NCBI GenBank assembly: GCA_041399085.1
Contig: JAWKTM010000022.1
Location: 1-64,000 of the forward strand
DNA from: JAWKTM01 sp041399085
GTDB lineage: Bacteria; Planctomycetota; Planctomycetia; Pirellulales; Pirellulaceae
Direction of reading: 5' to 3'
DNA length: 64,000 nt
Part shown: one piece after another, positions 1 through 8,403 of the stretch
Position numbering within the stretch: position 1 is the stretch's first letter
Layout of the letters: the number at the start of each line of letters is the position of its first letter
Notes under the pieces: model-generated
The model's input: only the letters and a program-made list of their open reading frames with translations
Told to the model about the DNA's origin: nothing
Databases searched by the model: none
Position numbers and translations under genes: made by a program

Positions 1-4
1 AGCC

Positions 5-370
5 GTGGCGGAAATCTACCTCACGCAAGGCAACGCCCACCGAGCGCTGGCTACGGTCCAAGCGGCCGCGGCGGCTTATCCCAGCGATCAAACGCCGGTG
101 GAACTGCTGGCAATCGAAGGCGTCGCGCTCAAGTCGCTCGGGCAATTCGATGCCGCCGTCGCTCGCCTGACGGCCGCGGCCGAGCGGGGCACGCCTTCCG
201 ACGAACTGCTCTATCAGCTCGGTCACGCCCGACTGTTGGCCGGCGATCCAGCCAACGCTCGGCTGGCGCTGAACGAAGCGTTGAAGCTCAACCCACGTCA
301 TCCGGCCAGCGTTCAGTTGCGCGACGAGATCGACGAAGCTTCTCAGCAGATGGCGACGCTACAGCGCTAA
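5..370 (+). CDS. C-terminal end of a TPR-repeat protein (cut by window start)
   Basis: The 121 visible residues form tandem alpha-helical repeats of TPR type, with alternating Ala/Leu-rich helices such as AHRALATVQAAAAAYP, QFDAAVARLTAAAERG and DPANARLALNEALKLNPRHP. The last of these is a textbook TPR second helix ending in NPRHP. TPR arrays act as protein-protein interaction scaffolds. The frame has no stop between the window edge and the first possible start (GTG at 5), so the true start very probably lies upstream and this is only the tail of a larger protein. Which domain the TPRs are attached to cannot be seen. Confidence 0.6.
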   Translation: MAEIYLTQGNAHRALATVQAAAAAYPSDQTPVELLAIEGVALKSLGQFDAAVARLTAAAERGTPSDELLYQLGHARLLAGDPANARLALNEALKLNPRHPASVQLRDEIDEASQQMATLQR

Positions 371-386
371 CTCTGGCCCCAATAAC

Positions 387-418
<32 letters not shown>

Positions 419-445
419 CGCATCCCGTGGGCCAGCAAAACGCCG

Positions 446-1654
446 CTAACGACCGCTGTGCCAGCGCACACCGACTCGGCCGGCGAAGTAGGTGAACAGC
501 CCGGTCAGGCTGAGCATGATGAAGCTCCACATGCTGGCTCGGCTGAACGGCTCGCGCGGCATGCGCTGAGCGTGTTCGGCCAACTGCAAGATCGCCACCA
601 CATCGTTCCCAGGGTCGGACAGCACGGTGATGGCCAACACCATCGCATAGCCGCCGGCCAGCAACAACGAAACGACGGCCACCACCCACACGCTGCTCCA
701 ATCGGGCAACTGGGCCAGAAACACGGCGTATACCAACTGCAACGTGCAGAACACCACGATCACATGGGCCCAGCGGGCGACGCCGGGCGAATCGATGTCG
801 CGCAGGTGTTCAAAGACTTCGCGAACGGCCGGAGCGGCGCTGAACAATGCCAGAGCCACGAGCCAGCCGGCGAGCCAATACGCCGTGTGGACGCGACTCC
901 GTTCGTGCTCGACACCGCGCAGTTCGGTGCTGAACAGCCCAGCGAAGATGCCACCCGTTCGCGCAGGCCGTTCGAATTCGTAGTCGGACGGCTCGGATGC
1001 GGCCGCAGGTTTCGCCGGCACGTGCGGTTGAGCGACCGCGGTTCGTGGAGGTTTCGCGGTTGGTTCCGTCGGTTTGGGCGGAGCGGATGACCGAGCCGGT
1101 GGCGATACGGCTCGGTCCGAAGGCGAAGGTTCCGACTGAACCGGCGGGATCTCCGCCGGATCGTCCGCCGCCTGCCGAGGAATCGTTCGGGACTGCCCCA
1201 CCGGCTCCACATTAGCGGCAGGGCGCAAGCCCTCCGGTTCCTTTGTAGCGGTAGGGCGCAAGCCCTCCGGTTCCGTCACACCGGACGAACGCTCCGGCTT
1301 CGTTTTACCGGAGGGCTCGCGCCCTTCCGCTTCGATGGGGTCTTGCTTCGCCTCACCGGAGGGCTTGCGCCCTTCCGCTTCCATGATGTCTTGACCGGAG
1401 GGCTTGCGCCCTGCCGCTTCGATGGGATTTGGATTGGACGCACCGGAGGGCTTGCGCCCTGCCGCTTCCGTTTGATTTTGAATCGGCGGCGGAGTTAGCA
1501 GCTCCGGCGGTTCCGTGATCGCTTCGATCGAAGCGGCGGGCAAACCGGGGACGATTAGCTTCTCGCCGCACTTCGGACATTTCACGCGCGTGCCCGCACG
1601 ATTTTCGGCCACGACCAACACCCGGCCACAAGTACAAGCGATTTTCAGCGGCAT
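446..1654 (-). CDS. Zinc-ribbon membrane protein with a repeat-invaded linker
   Basis: This protein of about 402 residues starts with a two-Cys-pair zinc ribbon (CTC near residue 8, CPKC near residue 26), seen at the N-terminus of many planctomycete membrane proteins. A long low-complexity linker of roughly residues 45-240, rich in Pro, Glu and Ser, follows. The C-terminal third has about four hydrophobic helices (WLAGWLVALALFSAA, VIVVFCTLQLVYAVFLA, VWVVAVVSLLLAGGYAMVLA, FIMLSLTGLFTYFAG). Inside the linker the motif EAxGRKPSG occurs four times and EPEGLRP twice; these are translations of one short DNA repeat in two orientations (see the repeat entry). No catalytic domain is visible and the function is unknown. 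The ATG at 1654 directly precedes the zinc ribbon, which supports that start. Confidence 0.75.
   Translation of the reverse strand: MPLKIACTCGRVLVVAENRAGTRVKCPKCGEKLIVPGLPAASIEAITEPPELLTPPPIQNQTEAAGRKPSGASNPNPIEAAGRKPSGQDIMEAEGRKPSGEAKQDPIEAEGREPSGKTKPERSSGVTEPEGLRPTATKEPEGLRPAANVEPVGQSRTIPRQAADDPAEIPPVQSEPSPSDRAVSPPARSSAPPKPTEPTAKPPRTAVAQPHVPAKPAAASEPSDYEFERPARTGGIFAGLFSTELRGVEHERSRVHTAYWLAGWLVALALFSAAPAVREVFEHLRDIDSPGVARWAHVIVVFCTLQLVYAVFLAQLPDWSSVWVVAVVSLLLAGGYAMVLAITVLSDPGNDVVAILQLAEHAQRMPREPFSRASMWSFIMLSLTGLFTYFAGRVGVRWHSGR
1214..1468. repeat. Six copies of a short palindromic repeat inside a gene
   Basis: Copies of about 27 bp with core GGGCGCAAGCCCTCCGG lie at about 1214-1241, 1246-1274, 1307-1333, 1355-1381, 1394-1420 and 1442-1468. 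The first two are in one orientation and the last four in the other. The inner core GGGCGCAAGCCC is itself nearly palindromic. They sit in the linker region of the gene at 446-1654 and are read in frame there, giving GRKPSG or EGLRP depending on orientation. Spacers between copies are 4-32 bp and unrelated to each other. Confidence 0.85.
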
Positions 1655-1762
1655 GGGCGGTAGGCGAGCGGTGCGACGGGACGGAGAACAGCTTGGCGGC
1701 GGGACGACGAACTACTTGGTTTCAGTGTTGTTGGTCGCGCGGCAAGCGTCAACGGTCGCACG

Positions 1763-1792
1763 CCTGGGCACGTAGCGAAGCGAAGCCCCCAG
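1763..1792. repeat. Intergenic palindromic repeat, copy B
   Basis: CCTGGGCACGTAGCGAAGCG followed by AAGCCCCCAG shares the CCTGGG...AGCGAAGCGA.GCCCCCAG layout with the copy at 389-417. The two copies flank the repeat-invaded gene at 446-1654, just beyond its 3' and 5' ends. Confidence 0.5.
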
Positions 1793-1962
1793 CCGCAACG
1801 CCAGCGAGCTGCCGCCAGCTCCCAGCGGATTGGTTCGGTAGCCATGATTTCACCTCCGTCAGCGAGCGTGAATGGCGTCGCCCCAGCCGCTGCATCGCAT
1901 CGGGTTGCGACTTAAGCGACCGCCGATCTTCGGAAACCTGCTCCCGCCGCGCGTGATTGTCA

Positions 1963-2083
1963 CCCCGACGCGTGTTAAGCTAACCCCGACACGTGTTAAG
2001 GTGCCCGCCGACGATGTGCAGCTCACCCCGCTTCGCCCAAAGTCGCCCAGCACGAATACGCAGCCGCCCCGACGCCTGTTAAG
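1963..2083. repeat. Three copies of CCCCGACRCGTGTTAAG
   Basis: CCCCGACGCGTGTTAAG (1963), CCCCGACACGTGTTAAG (1984) and CCCCGACGCCTGTTAAG (2067) are three near-identical 17-mers. The first two are nearly adjacent (21 bp period); the third is 83 bp further on. The CACGTG/CGCGTG centre is close to palindromic. No gene covers them with confidence. Confidence 0.6.
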
Positions 2084-3609
2084 CAGCTAAACACACTTCG
2101 GGGGCGCGCAACACTGGCGCACAACACGGGCGTAAAGCCGCGGCTAGGTTCGGGACACGCTTCGGGGCGTGACGTGGCGCATCAAGCAATTGGGGTGGGT
2201 TGAGGCATATTCAAACCGGGTCCGGCGCGGAACCGCGGCAAGGTCTCGCTGAAAGCGTTAGCAAAACGGCTGTTAGCTTCGGCACGCGTCTCTTAACACT
2301 CGATCACGCCGCGAGTAAAATGCGAAAATAGGCATCGGGATAAGGTCTGGAGCAATACATGAAACCAAGCCCTCGTCAGTCCCATCGAAACCGCAGATGC
2401 TCCAGAATCGAAAGCAGGAATATTCTGCGTTTGAAGACAGAACATTCCGCTTCTGCCGCAGATCGGATTGGCGCGATTCGAAGCAACTTTTTGACCCTTA
2501 GAGCTCTTTTCCGACATCTGACGTTGTATGCTAACGGAGGCGGCATGTTATTCTTCCGATCTGACGAGTCTGCTACAAAAGAACGCGACGTGATCAAGTC
2601 GTGGACGGATGAAAAACGGTACTTTCTTGGCCAGCAGTTCAAGGGTACGCTCGAAGAGGAGCACTGAAAATTTGCCATTTTATCGGAATCATTGTTCCGA
2701 GAAGAGACTCGCCACTCAGCGATCTTCGGATGCACTTAGTAAGGTATTTTTTCAACCCCGCATGCAAACCTGAGTTTCGAGCTTTGTGGCATCGACTTGA
2801 TGCTCTCCAAACAAGAGCGTCTTTGACGATTTTACGCTTTTCAATCGTTTGCTGTACGGGTCTACCTATGCCGCTGGATTCCGATGCTAGCTTTAGAAAG
2901 CGACAGCAAGCTACACTAAAGCATCAAAGAAAAGGGGTTAAAAAACGGACGTGCCTTTGTCGCTTCAGTTGCCATGCGAAGATTACGGTGCGCTTCTTTT
3001 GGTAGTTTGTCTGGGCGCTGGCTAATCGACAGGCAGCGAGGGGATATGTTCATGGACGAAGGCGGCACTGACCAATGAGGCAGCGCTTGTTCGCACATTA
3101 TTTGCACCATGAAGACGTCCAAATTGAACGGCAGGCAAGCGACACATCGACTGCGTAGTCCGAAGACGAACACTCATAGCCCGTTTCGAATCGCCATCAT
3201 GCGCTCGAATAATTCTCACGGCGATTACCGCTGGATGGCTAGGTGGGCACGTGCAGCGCTAAGAGCTTCGGGGTGGGGTTGAGGCACTATCTCAGGAACC
3301 GGAAGTCCGCCGGCTGCCAGCGAACCCCCGCAGGCAACGGTCTGCCAGCACCTCCGCCCAACAGCGGCATTGTGGCACCCCCGCGCCGCCCCTGTTCAGC
3401 GTGTGAAGCCGCTTGGCAACGCATGCTCCAACCGCTTGGTTGGAGAACGGCGAGCGCCCACGTGCTTGCCTTTCGAGTGGACCGTGGCTGGCCGATTGCC
3501 GGTTAGCCCTTGTGGAATTGGAGCGGAGACTTCAAGCTGGCTAGTCCGTTTCGGCCGCTGGCCCTTCCGATTTTTGTTCCGTTCTCCGCCGTTTTCGCGA
3601 CGCCGTGCC

Positions 3610-4887
3610 ATGTCCGCTACGTTGAAGACCGTCACGCTCGGTTGCAAAGTCAACCAATACGAGACGCAGTACATCGCCGAAGGTTTGCAGCGGATCGGAT
3701 ATCGCGACGCAGTGGAGAATGAGTCGGCCGATCTGTGCATCGTCAACACGTGTACGGTGACTCACGAGGGAGACGCCAAAAGTCGCAAGGCGATTCGGCG
3801 GTTGGCTCGCGAGAATCCACACGCCCGAATCGTGGTGATGGGTTGCTACGCGACGCGAGCGCCGGAGGAAGTCGCCCAGTTGCCCAACGTCGTCGAGGTG
3901 GTGACCGACAAACGCGAGCTGCCGGACTTGTTGGGGCGGTTCGGCGTGGCGGATATTCCGACCGGGATTTCGCGGTTCGGCCAACGCCACCGAGCTTATG
4001 TGAAGGTGAACGACGGCTGCCTGCTGCGGTGCAGCTACTGCATCATCCCCAAGGTGCGTCCCGAGTTGACCAGCCGTCCGATGGAGCATGTGCTGGACGA
4101 AATTCGCCGGCTGATCGACAACGGCTATCGCGAGATCGTGTTGACCGGCGTTCACTTGGGGCACTACGGCGTGGATGGCAATCGCCACTTGCCGCGCGAA
4201 CAGTGGACGCGGCTGGCTCATTTGGTGCGAGCGGTGGCGGCGATTCCCGGCGATTTTCGCGTGCGGTTGTCCAGCATCGAGGCCACCGAGGTGACGCGCG
4301 AGTTGATCGAGACGCTGGCCGACGCTGGCGACAAGGTGGCTCCGCATCTGCACGTTTGCCTGCAAAGCGGATCGGACCGCGTGCTGCGACGGATGCGGCG
4401 ACGCTGGGGAACTCGCATGTTTATCGATCGCTGCCGGCTGGTTCGCGAGCGGCTGGACGAGCCGGCTTTTACGACGGACATCATCGTCGGCTTTCCCGGC
4501 GAGACGGACGAGGATTTCGAGCAGACGTTGCGGACCTCGCGCGACGTGGGCTTCTCGAAGATTCACATCTTTCCGTTCAGCCCGCGTCGCGGAACGCCGG
4601 CCGCCACGATGGAAGATCCGGTGCCCGATGCGGTGAAAGCCGAGCGCGGCGAGCGGCTGGCGGCGTTGGAAACGGAGCTTCGCGACGCCTACTTTCAACG
4701 ACTCGTCGGACGGCGATTACGCGTGATGGCCGAGTCCCATGTGGATGGCAATGTCCGGCGATGGGTCGGTACTTCGTGCCGCTACGCTCCGGTCGAATTC
4801 GATGCGTCGCCGGACAGCGAGAGCCAGTTGATCGACGTTCGGGTTTCGCATCAAGCGAACGATCGGTTGATCGGTCAGCGGTTATAG
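3610..4887 (+). CDS. mtaB: tRNA t6A37 methylthiotransferase MtaB
   Basis: This radical-SAM enzyme adds a methylthio group to the t6A base at position 37 of ANN-decoding tRNAs. The 425 residues show an N-terminal MTTase cluster domain with three conserved cysteines (C12 in TLGCKVNQYE, C48 in VNTCTVT, C79 in VMGCYA). A radical-SAM core with CxxxCxxC follows at C137, C141 and C144 (GCLLRCSYC), and the C-terminal part after about residue 365 fits a TRAM-like domain. The TLGCKVNQYET signature separates MtaB from MiaB and RimO. I chose the ATG at 3610 because the MTTase domain begins immediately after it, although the frame stays open about 80 codons further upstream without conserved features. The gene stands alone, convergent with the membrane-protein gene at 4978-5751. 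Confidence 0.93.
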   Translation: MSATLKTVTLGCKVNQYETQYIAEGLQRIGYRDAVENESADLCIVNTCTVTHEGDAKSRKAIRRLARENPHARIVVMGCYATRAPEEVAQLPNVVEVVTDKRELPDLLGRFGVADIPTGISRFGQRHRAYVKVNDGCLLRCSYCIIPKVRPELTSRPMEHVLDEIRRLIDNGYREIVLTGVHLGHYGVDGNRHLPREQWTRLAHLVRAVAAIPGDFRVRLSSIEATEVTRELIETLADAGDKVAPHLHVCLQSGSDRVLRRMRRRWGTRMFIDRCRLVRERLDEPAFTTDIIVGFPGETDEDFEQTLRTSRDVGFSKIHIFPFSPRRGTPAATMEDPVPDAVKAERGERLAALETELRDAYFQRLVGRRLRVMAESHVDGNVRRWVGTSCRYAPVEFDASPDSESQLIDVRVSHQANDRLIGQRL

Positions 4888-4977
4888 GCGATCAGCGCGA
4901 AGAGGTTTGTGGGCTCGGTTCGTGGGCTCGGTTTGGCGGCTCGGTTTGTCGTGTGGCGGCCGGGATTGAAGCTCGTG

Positions 4978-5751
4978 TTACGGAGTCGGCGAGTCGCTCG
5001 GGGGCGTCTCGAAGTCGTCGGCTTTCGCCGCGGATTTCGTGTCGCGAGCCGACTTGAGCAGCGAATCCAGCAGAGACATCGTGAATTGCTGGTAGATTTG
5101 CCGGGCCAGCGGGAATCGCTTGAGCCGCTCGAATGTTTGAAACGCCGGAGCGCCCTCGGACTGCGTCATGGGAATTTCTTGGGTGCGGCCAGCCGAGTCC
5201 AACAACACGGCTCGATACGGGAATCGTTCGTCGGGCGGATCGGCGCGACGCACGTCGTATAGCTGGGCCGTGTCGAGGTCGAATTCTCCGGCGACTGGTT
5301 CCGCCGACGGCTCGGTCGCTCGTTCGGACAAGCCGGTCATCTGGCGAAGGGCAGCCGTGGTGTCGCTGACCGATTCGGCGTTGGACATCGAATCCAGCCG
5401 CCCGGCCAACCGATCCAGCTCGTCGAGATTCTCGCGCGTATCGCGGCGACCCGCTTCGTCGATCACCTCGCGCAACCGCGAGTCGACCATGTCGCCCGTC
5501 ACATCTTCGACGCGTTCGACCGGCCGCATTTCCGGCTCCGATCGTTCGACGATTGCCTCGACGGATTCGGCGTCCACATACACCGCCGTCAGATACTCAC
5601 GCCTCGGCCGGTTGAAAGCATCCAGCCAAATCCAAGTGCCAACGGCGAATGCGAGAACCAACACGCCTCCGTGCAATGCACATGAACACGCCACGCCCGT
5701 CCGCCAGCGACTCGACAGCGTCGCTCGCGGCGTCTCGTTCGTGTGGCTCAT
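4978..5751 (-). CDS. Single-span membrane protein of unknown function
   Basis: About 257 residues. One strong transmembrane helix near the N-terminus (GVACSCALHGGVLVLAFAVGTWIWL) is followed by a charged, Glu/Arg/Asp-rich periplasmic or cytoplasmic part with heptad-like stretches (SRLREVIDEAGRR, ENLDELDRLAGRLDSM), suggesting coiled coil. A more ordered C-terminal segment contains the Tyr/Pro-containing FPYRAVLLDSAGRTQEIPM. I do not recognise a family. Start MSHTNE (ATG at 5751) is preferred; the frame is open to 5838. A loose resemblance to TonB-type energy transducers (short cytoplasmic end, one helix, Pro/charged linker) is not strong enough for a name. Confidence 0.65.
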   Translation of the reverse strand: MSHTNETPRATLSSRWRTGVACSCALHGGVLVLAFAVGTWIWLDAFNRPRREYLTAVYVDAESVEAIVERSEPEMRPVERVEDVTGDMVDSRLREVIDEAGRRDTRENLDELDRLAGRLDSMSNAESVSDTTAALRQMTGLSERATEPSAEPVAGEFDLDTAQLYDVRRADPPDERFPYRAVLLDSAGRTQEIPMTQSEGAPAFQTFERLKRFPLARQIYQQFTMSLLDSLLKSARDTKSAAKADDFETPPSDSPTP

Positions 5752-5954
5752 GAGCGGAGGTTGCATGCGTGTGTTGCGGCCGGCGCCGGGTGGCACTTTA
5801 GGCGACCGGCAGACGAAAAATACCAGCGCGCGGCGCAAGCAAGTGAATTCGCCGACACACTCGCTCGAGCGTCGCGCTCGTATTTCGGTATAGTCTCATC
5901 TGCCGGTGCCCTAAAGAAGCGAAGTCCAAACGCACCCAGCTTGGTTCTGAGTGG

Positions 5955-6800
5955 TCACGAAGCGTTGGTCGTGGAAGCAGGAAAGATGTCCGTCAGCTTC
6001 AAGTTGACAGGATAGTCCGGCGTCAGCAACTCGTCGCTGGGTTTGTACAAGTAAGGATGAACGTAGCCGCGTTCGATGAAGCTCGGGTCGTCCAGGTTGT
6101 TGTAGCGGAAGTGGCACGACCATCGGATTCCGTCGGTTACGTTCGTACCCGACTGGTGGACCAAGAATGACGAAAAGAACAGCGCGTCGCCGATTCGGCA
6201 AGGCACGGATTGAAACGTCTTGTTTGCCAAGTAGCTCGCGGGCACTTGGCCGAATCCTTCCACAACCGAATCCGTTACCAAGCCGTCCCGATGGCTGCCG
6301 GGGACAATTTCCAGCGGCCCAATTTCCGGGGTGATGTCCATCAGCGGCAACCAGACGACCACCGAATCCAGCGAGCCCTGCATGCTGCGCCAATCTTGGT
6401 GCGGAAACACGCGCCAGTATACGTCCTTCGTCGCCAGCCGTCGGCTGTTGAAGAACAACACGGGACGCGTCGAAATCACCGGACGGCCGAGCCCGAGTTG
6501 TCCGAGCGTCTCCAGAATGCGCGGCTCCAACGATAGGCGATGCAGCGCGATGAGATGCTGCGCCTGCTTTCCACAGTTCACGAACACCGGCAATTGGCTT
6601 TGAAACAAACGCTGCATCGAATCGGTGAAGGCCGGTTCGTCGGTCGCTTCCGGGGCCGGAATCCCAAAATGCCGAAGCTGAGTGCGAAACACTTCGGCCG
6701 CCTGTAAGCGAATCGCATGAACTTCGTCGGCGGCGAAAAAGCCCGGCAGATGGAGAAATCCATCGCGGCGATAGGCGGCAGTTTGCTCGGGACCAATCAT
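5955..6800 (-). CDS. Phytanoyl-CoA dioxygenase (PhyH) family protein
   Basis: Fe(II)/2-oxoglutarate-dependent oxygenase of the PhyH family, about 281 residues. The metal-binding triad is visible: H134 and D136 in FPHQDWRSMQG, and H215 in FLVHQSGTNVTDGIRW. R226 in the same segment is placed to bind 2-oxoglutarate. GPLEIVPGSHRDG is the usual strand-loop between them. Start MIGPEQTAAYRRDGFL (6800) is chosen because PhyH proteins begin with a short helix and DGF..L; the frame is open further upstream to 6956. The gene is divergent from the exported PQQ protein. The substrate is not predictable; members hydroxylate small alkyl acids, ectoine-type compounds or natural-product intermediates. Confidence 0.88.
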   Translation of the reverse strand: MIGPEQTAAYRRDGFLHLPGFFAADEVHAIRLQAAEVFRTQLRHFGIPAPEATDEPAFTDSMQRLFQSQLPVFVNCGKQAQHLIALHRLSLEPRILETLGQLGLGRPVISTRPVLFFNSRRLATKDVYWRVFPHQDWRSMQGSLDSVVVWLPLMDITPEIGPLEIVPGSHRDGLVTDSVVEGFGQVPASYLANKTFQSVPCRIGDALFFSSFLVHQSGTNVTDGIRWSCHFRYNNLDDPSFIERGYVHPYLYKPSDELLTPDYPVNLKLTDIFPASTTNAS

Positions 6801-6959
6801 GGCGCGGGGTTCCGTGTTGCCGAAGGTCGGAGGCAACGCGCCGCGAGGGGCTTCGCGGCCATGCGATCGGGCGGCTATCATCTGGAGACGAACGACCGCT
6901 GTTTCCGTGCCGCGGCGTTTCCGCCAAGCATTCGATATTCCACCGCGAGGACTCATCCC

Positions 6960-8345
6960 ATGTCGCGTTTACGCATTGTTGCCGCCCGAGGTCTTACCGG
7001 AACTGAGTTCGCGCGGCAAGTCCAAGCTGCGTTCTGCCGTTGGCTGCTGATCGTCGCAGTGCTGACTCTGCCCGCTCTTCAGGCGCATGCGGACGACTGG
7101 CCGCAATGGCTGGGTCCGAATCGCGACGGACGCTGGCGCGAGACGGGAATCGTTGACGCGTTTCCCGAATCGGGCCTAAAGACGCTGTGGCGGGCGCCCG
7201 TGGCCGGCGGTTATTCGGGACCGGCCGTCGCCGATGGCCGAGTGTTCGTGACGGATTTCGTTCGCGAATCGGGCGAGTTGAAGAACAATCCGGGACAGCG
7301 ATCCGAGTTGCAGGGCAAGGAGCGCGTCCTGTGCTTCGATGCCAAGACGGGCCAGGAACTTTGGAAGCGAGAATACAATTGCCCCTATCAAATTTCCTAC
7401 GCCTGCGGACCGCGAGCCACTCCCACCGTGGACGGCGATCGCGTCTACACGCTGGGCGCTGAAGGTCATTTGCTATGTCTCACGGTTAAGAATGGTGAGA
7501 TTTTGTGGGCTAAGGATTTGAAGAAGGAATATCAAACCGAGTCGCCAATTTGGGGCTTCTCCGGCCATCCGTTGGTGGACGGCGATCGTTTGGTCTGTTT
7601 GGTCGGTGGCGAAGGATCGGTGGCCGTGGCCTTCGACAAATACACGGGGAATGAAAAGTGGCGAGCTTTATCGGCTTCCGAACCGGGGTATGCTCCGCCC
7701 ACGATGATCGAAGCGGCCGGGCAACGCCAGTTGTTGATTTGGCACGCGGACGCGATTAATGCATTGGAGCCCGCAACGGGTAAGGTCTTATGGAGCCAGC
7801 CGCTGAAGCCGGATTATGGCATGTCGATTATGGCGCCGCGCAAAGAGGGCGATGTGCTATTTGCCAGCGGCATCGGCGACGTGGGCGCGACGTTCAAGTT
7901 GGCCAGCGATCAGCCTGGTGCGGAATTGATTTGGCGTGGTGATAACCAAACGGCGGTTTACTGTGCCAACAGCACGCCGATCATTGACAACGGCATTATC
8001 TATGGATGCGATTGTCGCTCGGGATCGTTGCGGGCCGTCAAGCTGGAGACAGGCGAACGCTTATGGGACACATTCGCTCCCACAACCGGCCAGCGACGAG
8101 CCGGACACGGCACGGCATTTCTGGTTCAGCACGAGGATCGCTATTTTCTGTTCAGCGAAACTGGCGACCTGATCCTCGCGAAGCTAACGCCCGAAGGCTA
8201 TGAAGAAATTAGCCGATCTCACATCATCGAACCCACCGGTGAAGCCTTTAATCGCCCGGTTGTGTGGACTCATCCGGCTTTTGCCAATCAATGTGTCTTT
8301 GTGCGTAATGACAAAGAGCTGGTGTGTGTGTCGTTGGCCAAGTAG
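6960..8345 (+). CDS. Exported PQQ-like beta-propeller protein
   Basis: About 461 residues with a Sec signal (WLLIVAVLTLPALQAHA, then DDWPQWLGPNRDG). DDWPQWLGPNRDG is the characteristic mature start of the very common planctomycete outer-membrane or periplasmic propellers related to BamB. Repeated blades follow with W/G-rich motifs (GQELWKREYN, NGEILWAKDL, TGNEKWRALS, TGKVLWSQPL, TGERLWDTFA). These are PQQ-like repeats in sequence, but nothing shows that PQQ is bound. The function is unknown; candidates are binding or assembly roles. A related paralogue lies at 52507-53970. Confidence 0.87.
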   Translation: MSRLRIVAARGLTGTEFARQVQAAFCRWLLIVAVLTLPALQAHADDWPQWLGPNRDGRWRETGIVDAFPESGLKTLWRAPVAGGYSGPAVADGRVFVTDFVRESGELKNNPGQRSELQGKERVLCFDAKTGQELWKREYNCPYQISYACGPRATPTVDGDRVYTLGAEGHLLCLTVKNGEILWAKDLKKEYQTESPIWGFSGHPLVDGDRLVCLVGGEGSVAVAFDKYTGNEKWRALSASEPGYAPPTMIEAAGQRQLLIWHADAINALEPATGKVLWSQPLKPDYGMSIMAPRKEGDVLFASGIGDVGATFKLASDQPGAELIWRGDNQTAVYCANSTPIIDNGIIYGCDCRSGSLRAVKLETGERLWDTFAPTTGQRRAGHGTAFLVQHEDRYFLFSETGDLILAKLTPEGYEEISRSHIIEPTGEAFNRPVVWTHPAFANQCVFVRNDKELVCVSLAK

Positions 8346-8403
8346 TTTCCCATTGCCGGACAGTGAGTTCGCATTTGCTGAATGTCGTCGTGGAGTTGAA
8401 TGA

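Larger units (their letters stand above)
1655..3609. other. Long stretch without a supportable gene
   Basis: Nearly 2 kb between the zinc-ribbon gene and mtaB hold no open frame that I recognise or that looks like a typical gene of this genome. Reading frames of 60-120 residues here are rich in Arg/Ser/Cys without domain character. The part from about 2280 to 3010 is clearly more AT-rich than the surroundings. Two short repeat families lie in the first 450 bp. A GGGGTGGG(G)TTGAGGCA sequence occurs at both 2192-2207 and 3270-3286. I see no tRNA, tmRNA, SRP or RNase P signature. Confidence 0.5.

Noticed and set aside
2359..2667. A 102-residue frame in the AT-richer stretch
   Set aside because: No recognisable domain and overlapped by equally long frames on the other strand.
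3541..4698. A 385-residue minus-strand frame opposite mtaB
   Set aside because: His/Gln/Arg-rich antisense shadow of mtaB; mtaB carries all radical-SAM motifs.
5911..6927. A 338-residue open frame on the minus strand overlapping the PhyH gene
   Set aside because: Shadow frame of the PhyH gene: Arg/Ser-rich, no motifs, and the PhyH frame holds all catalytic residues.
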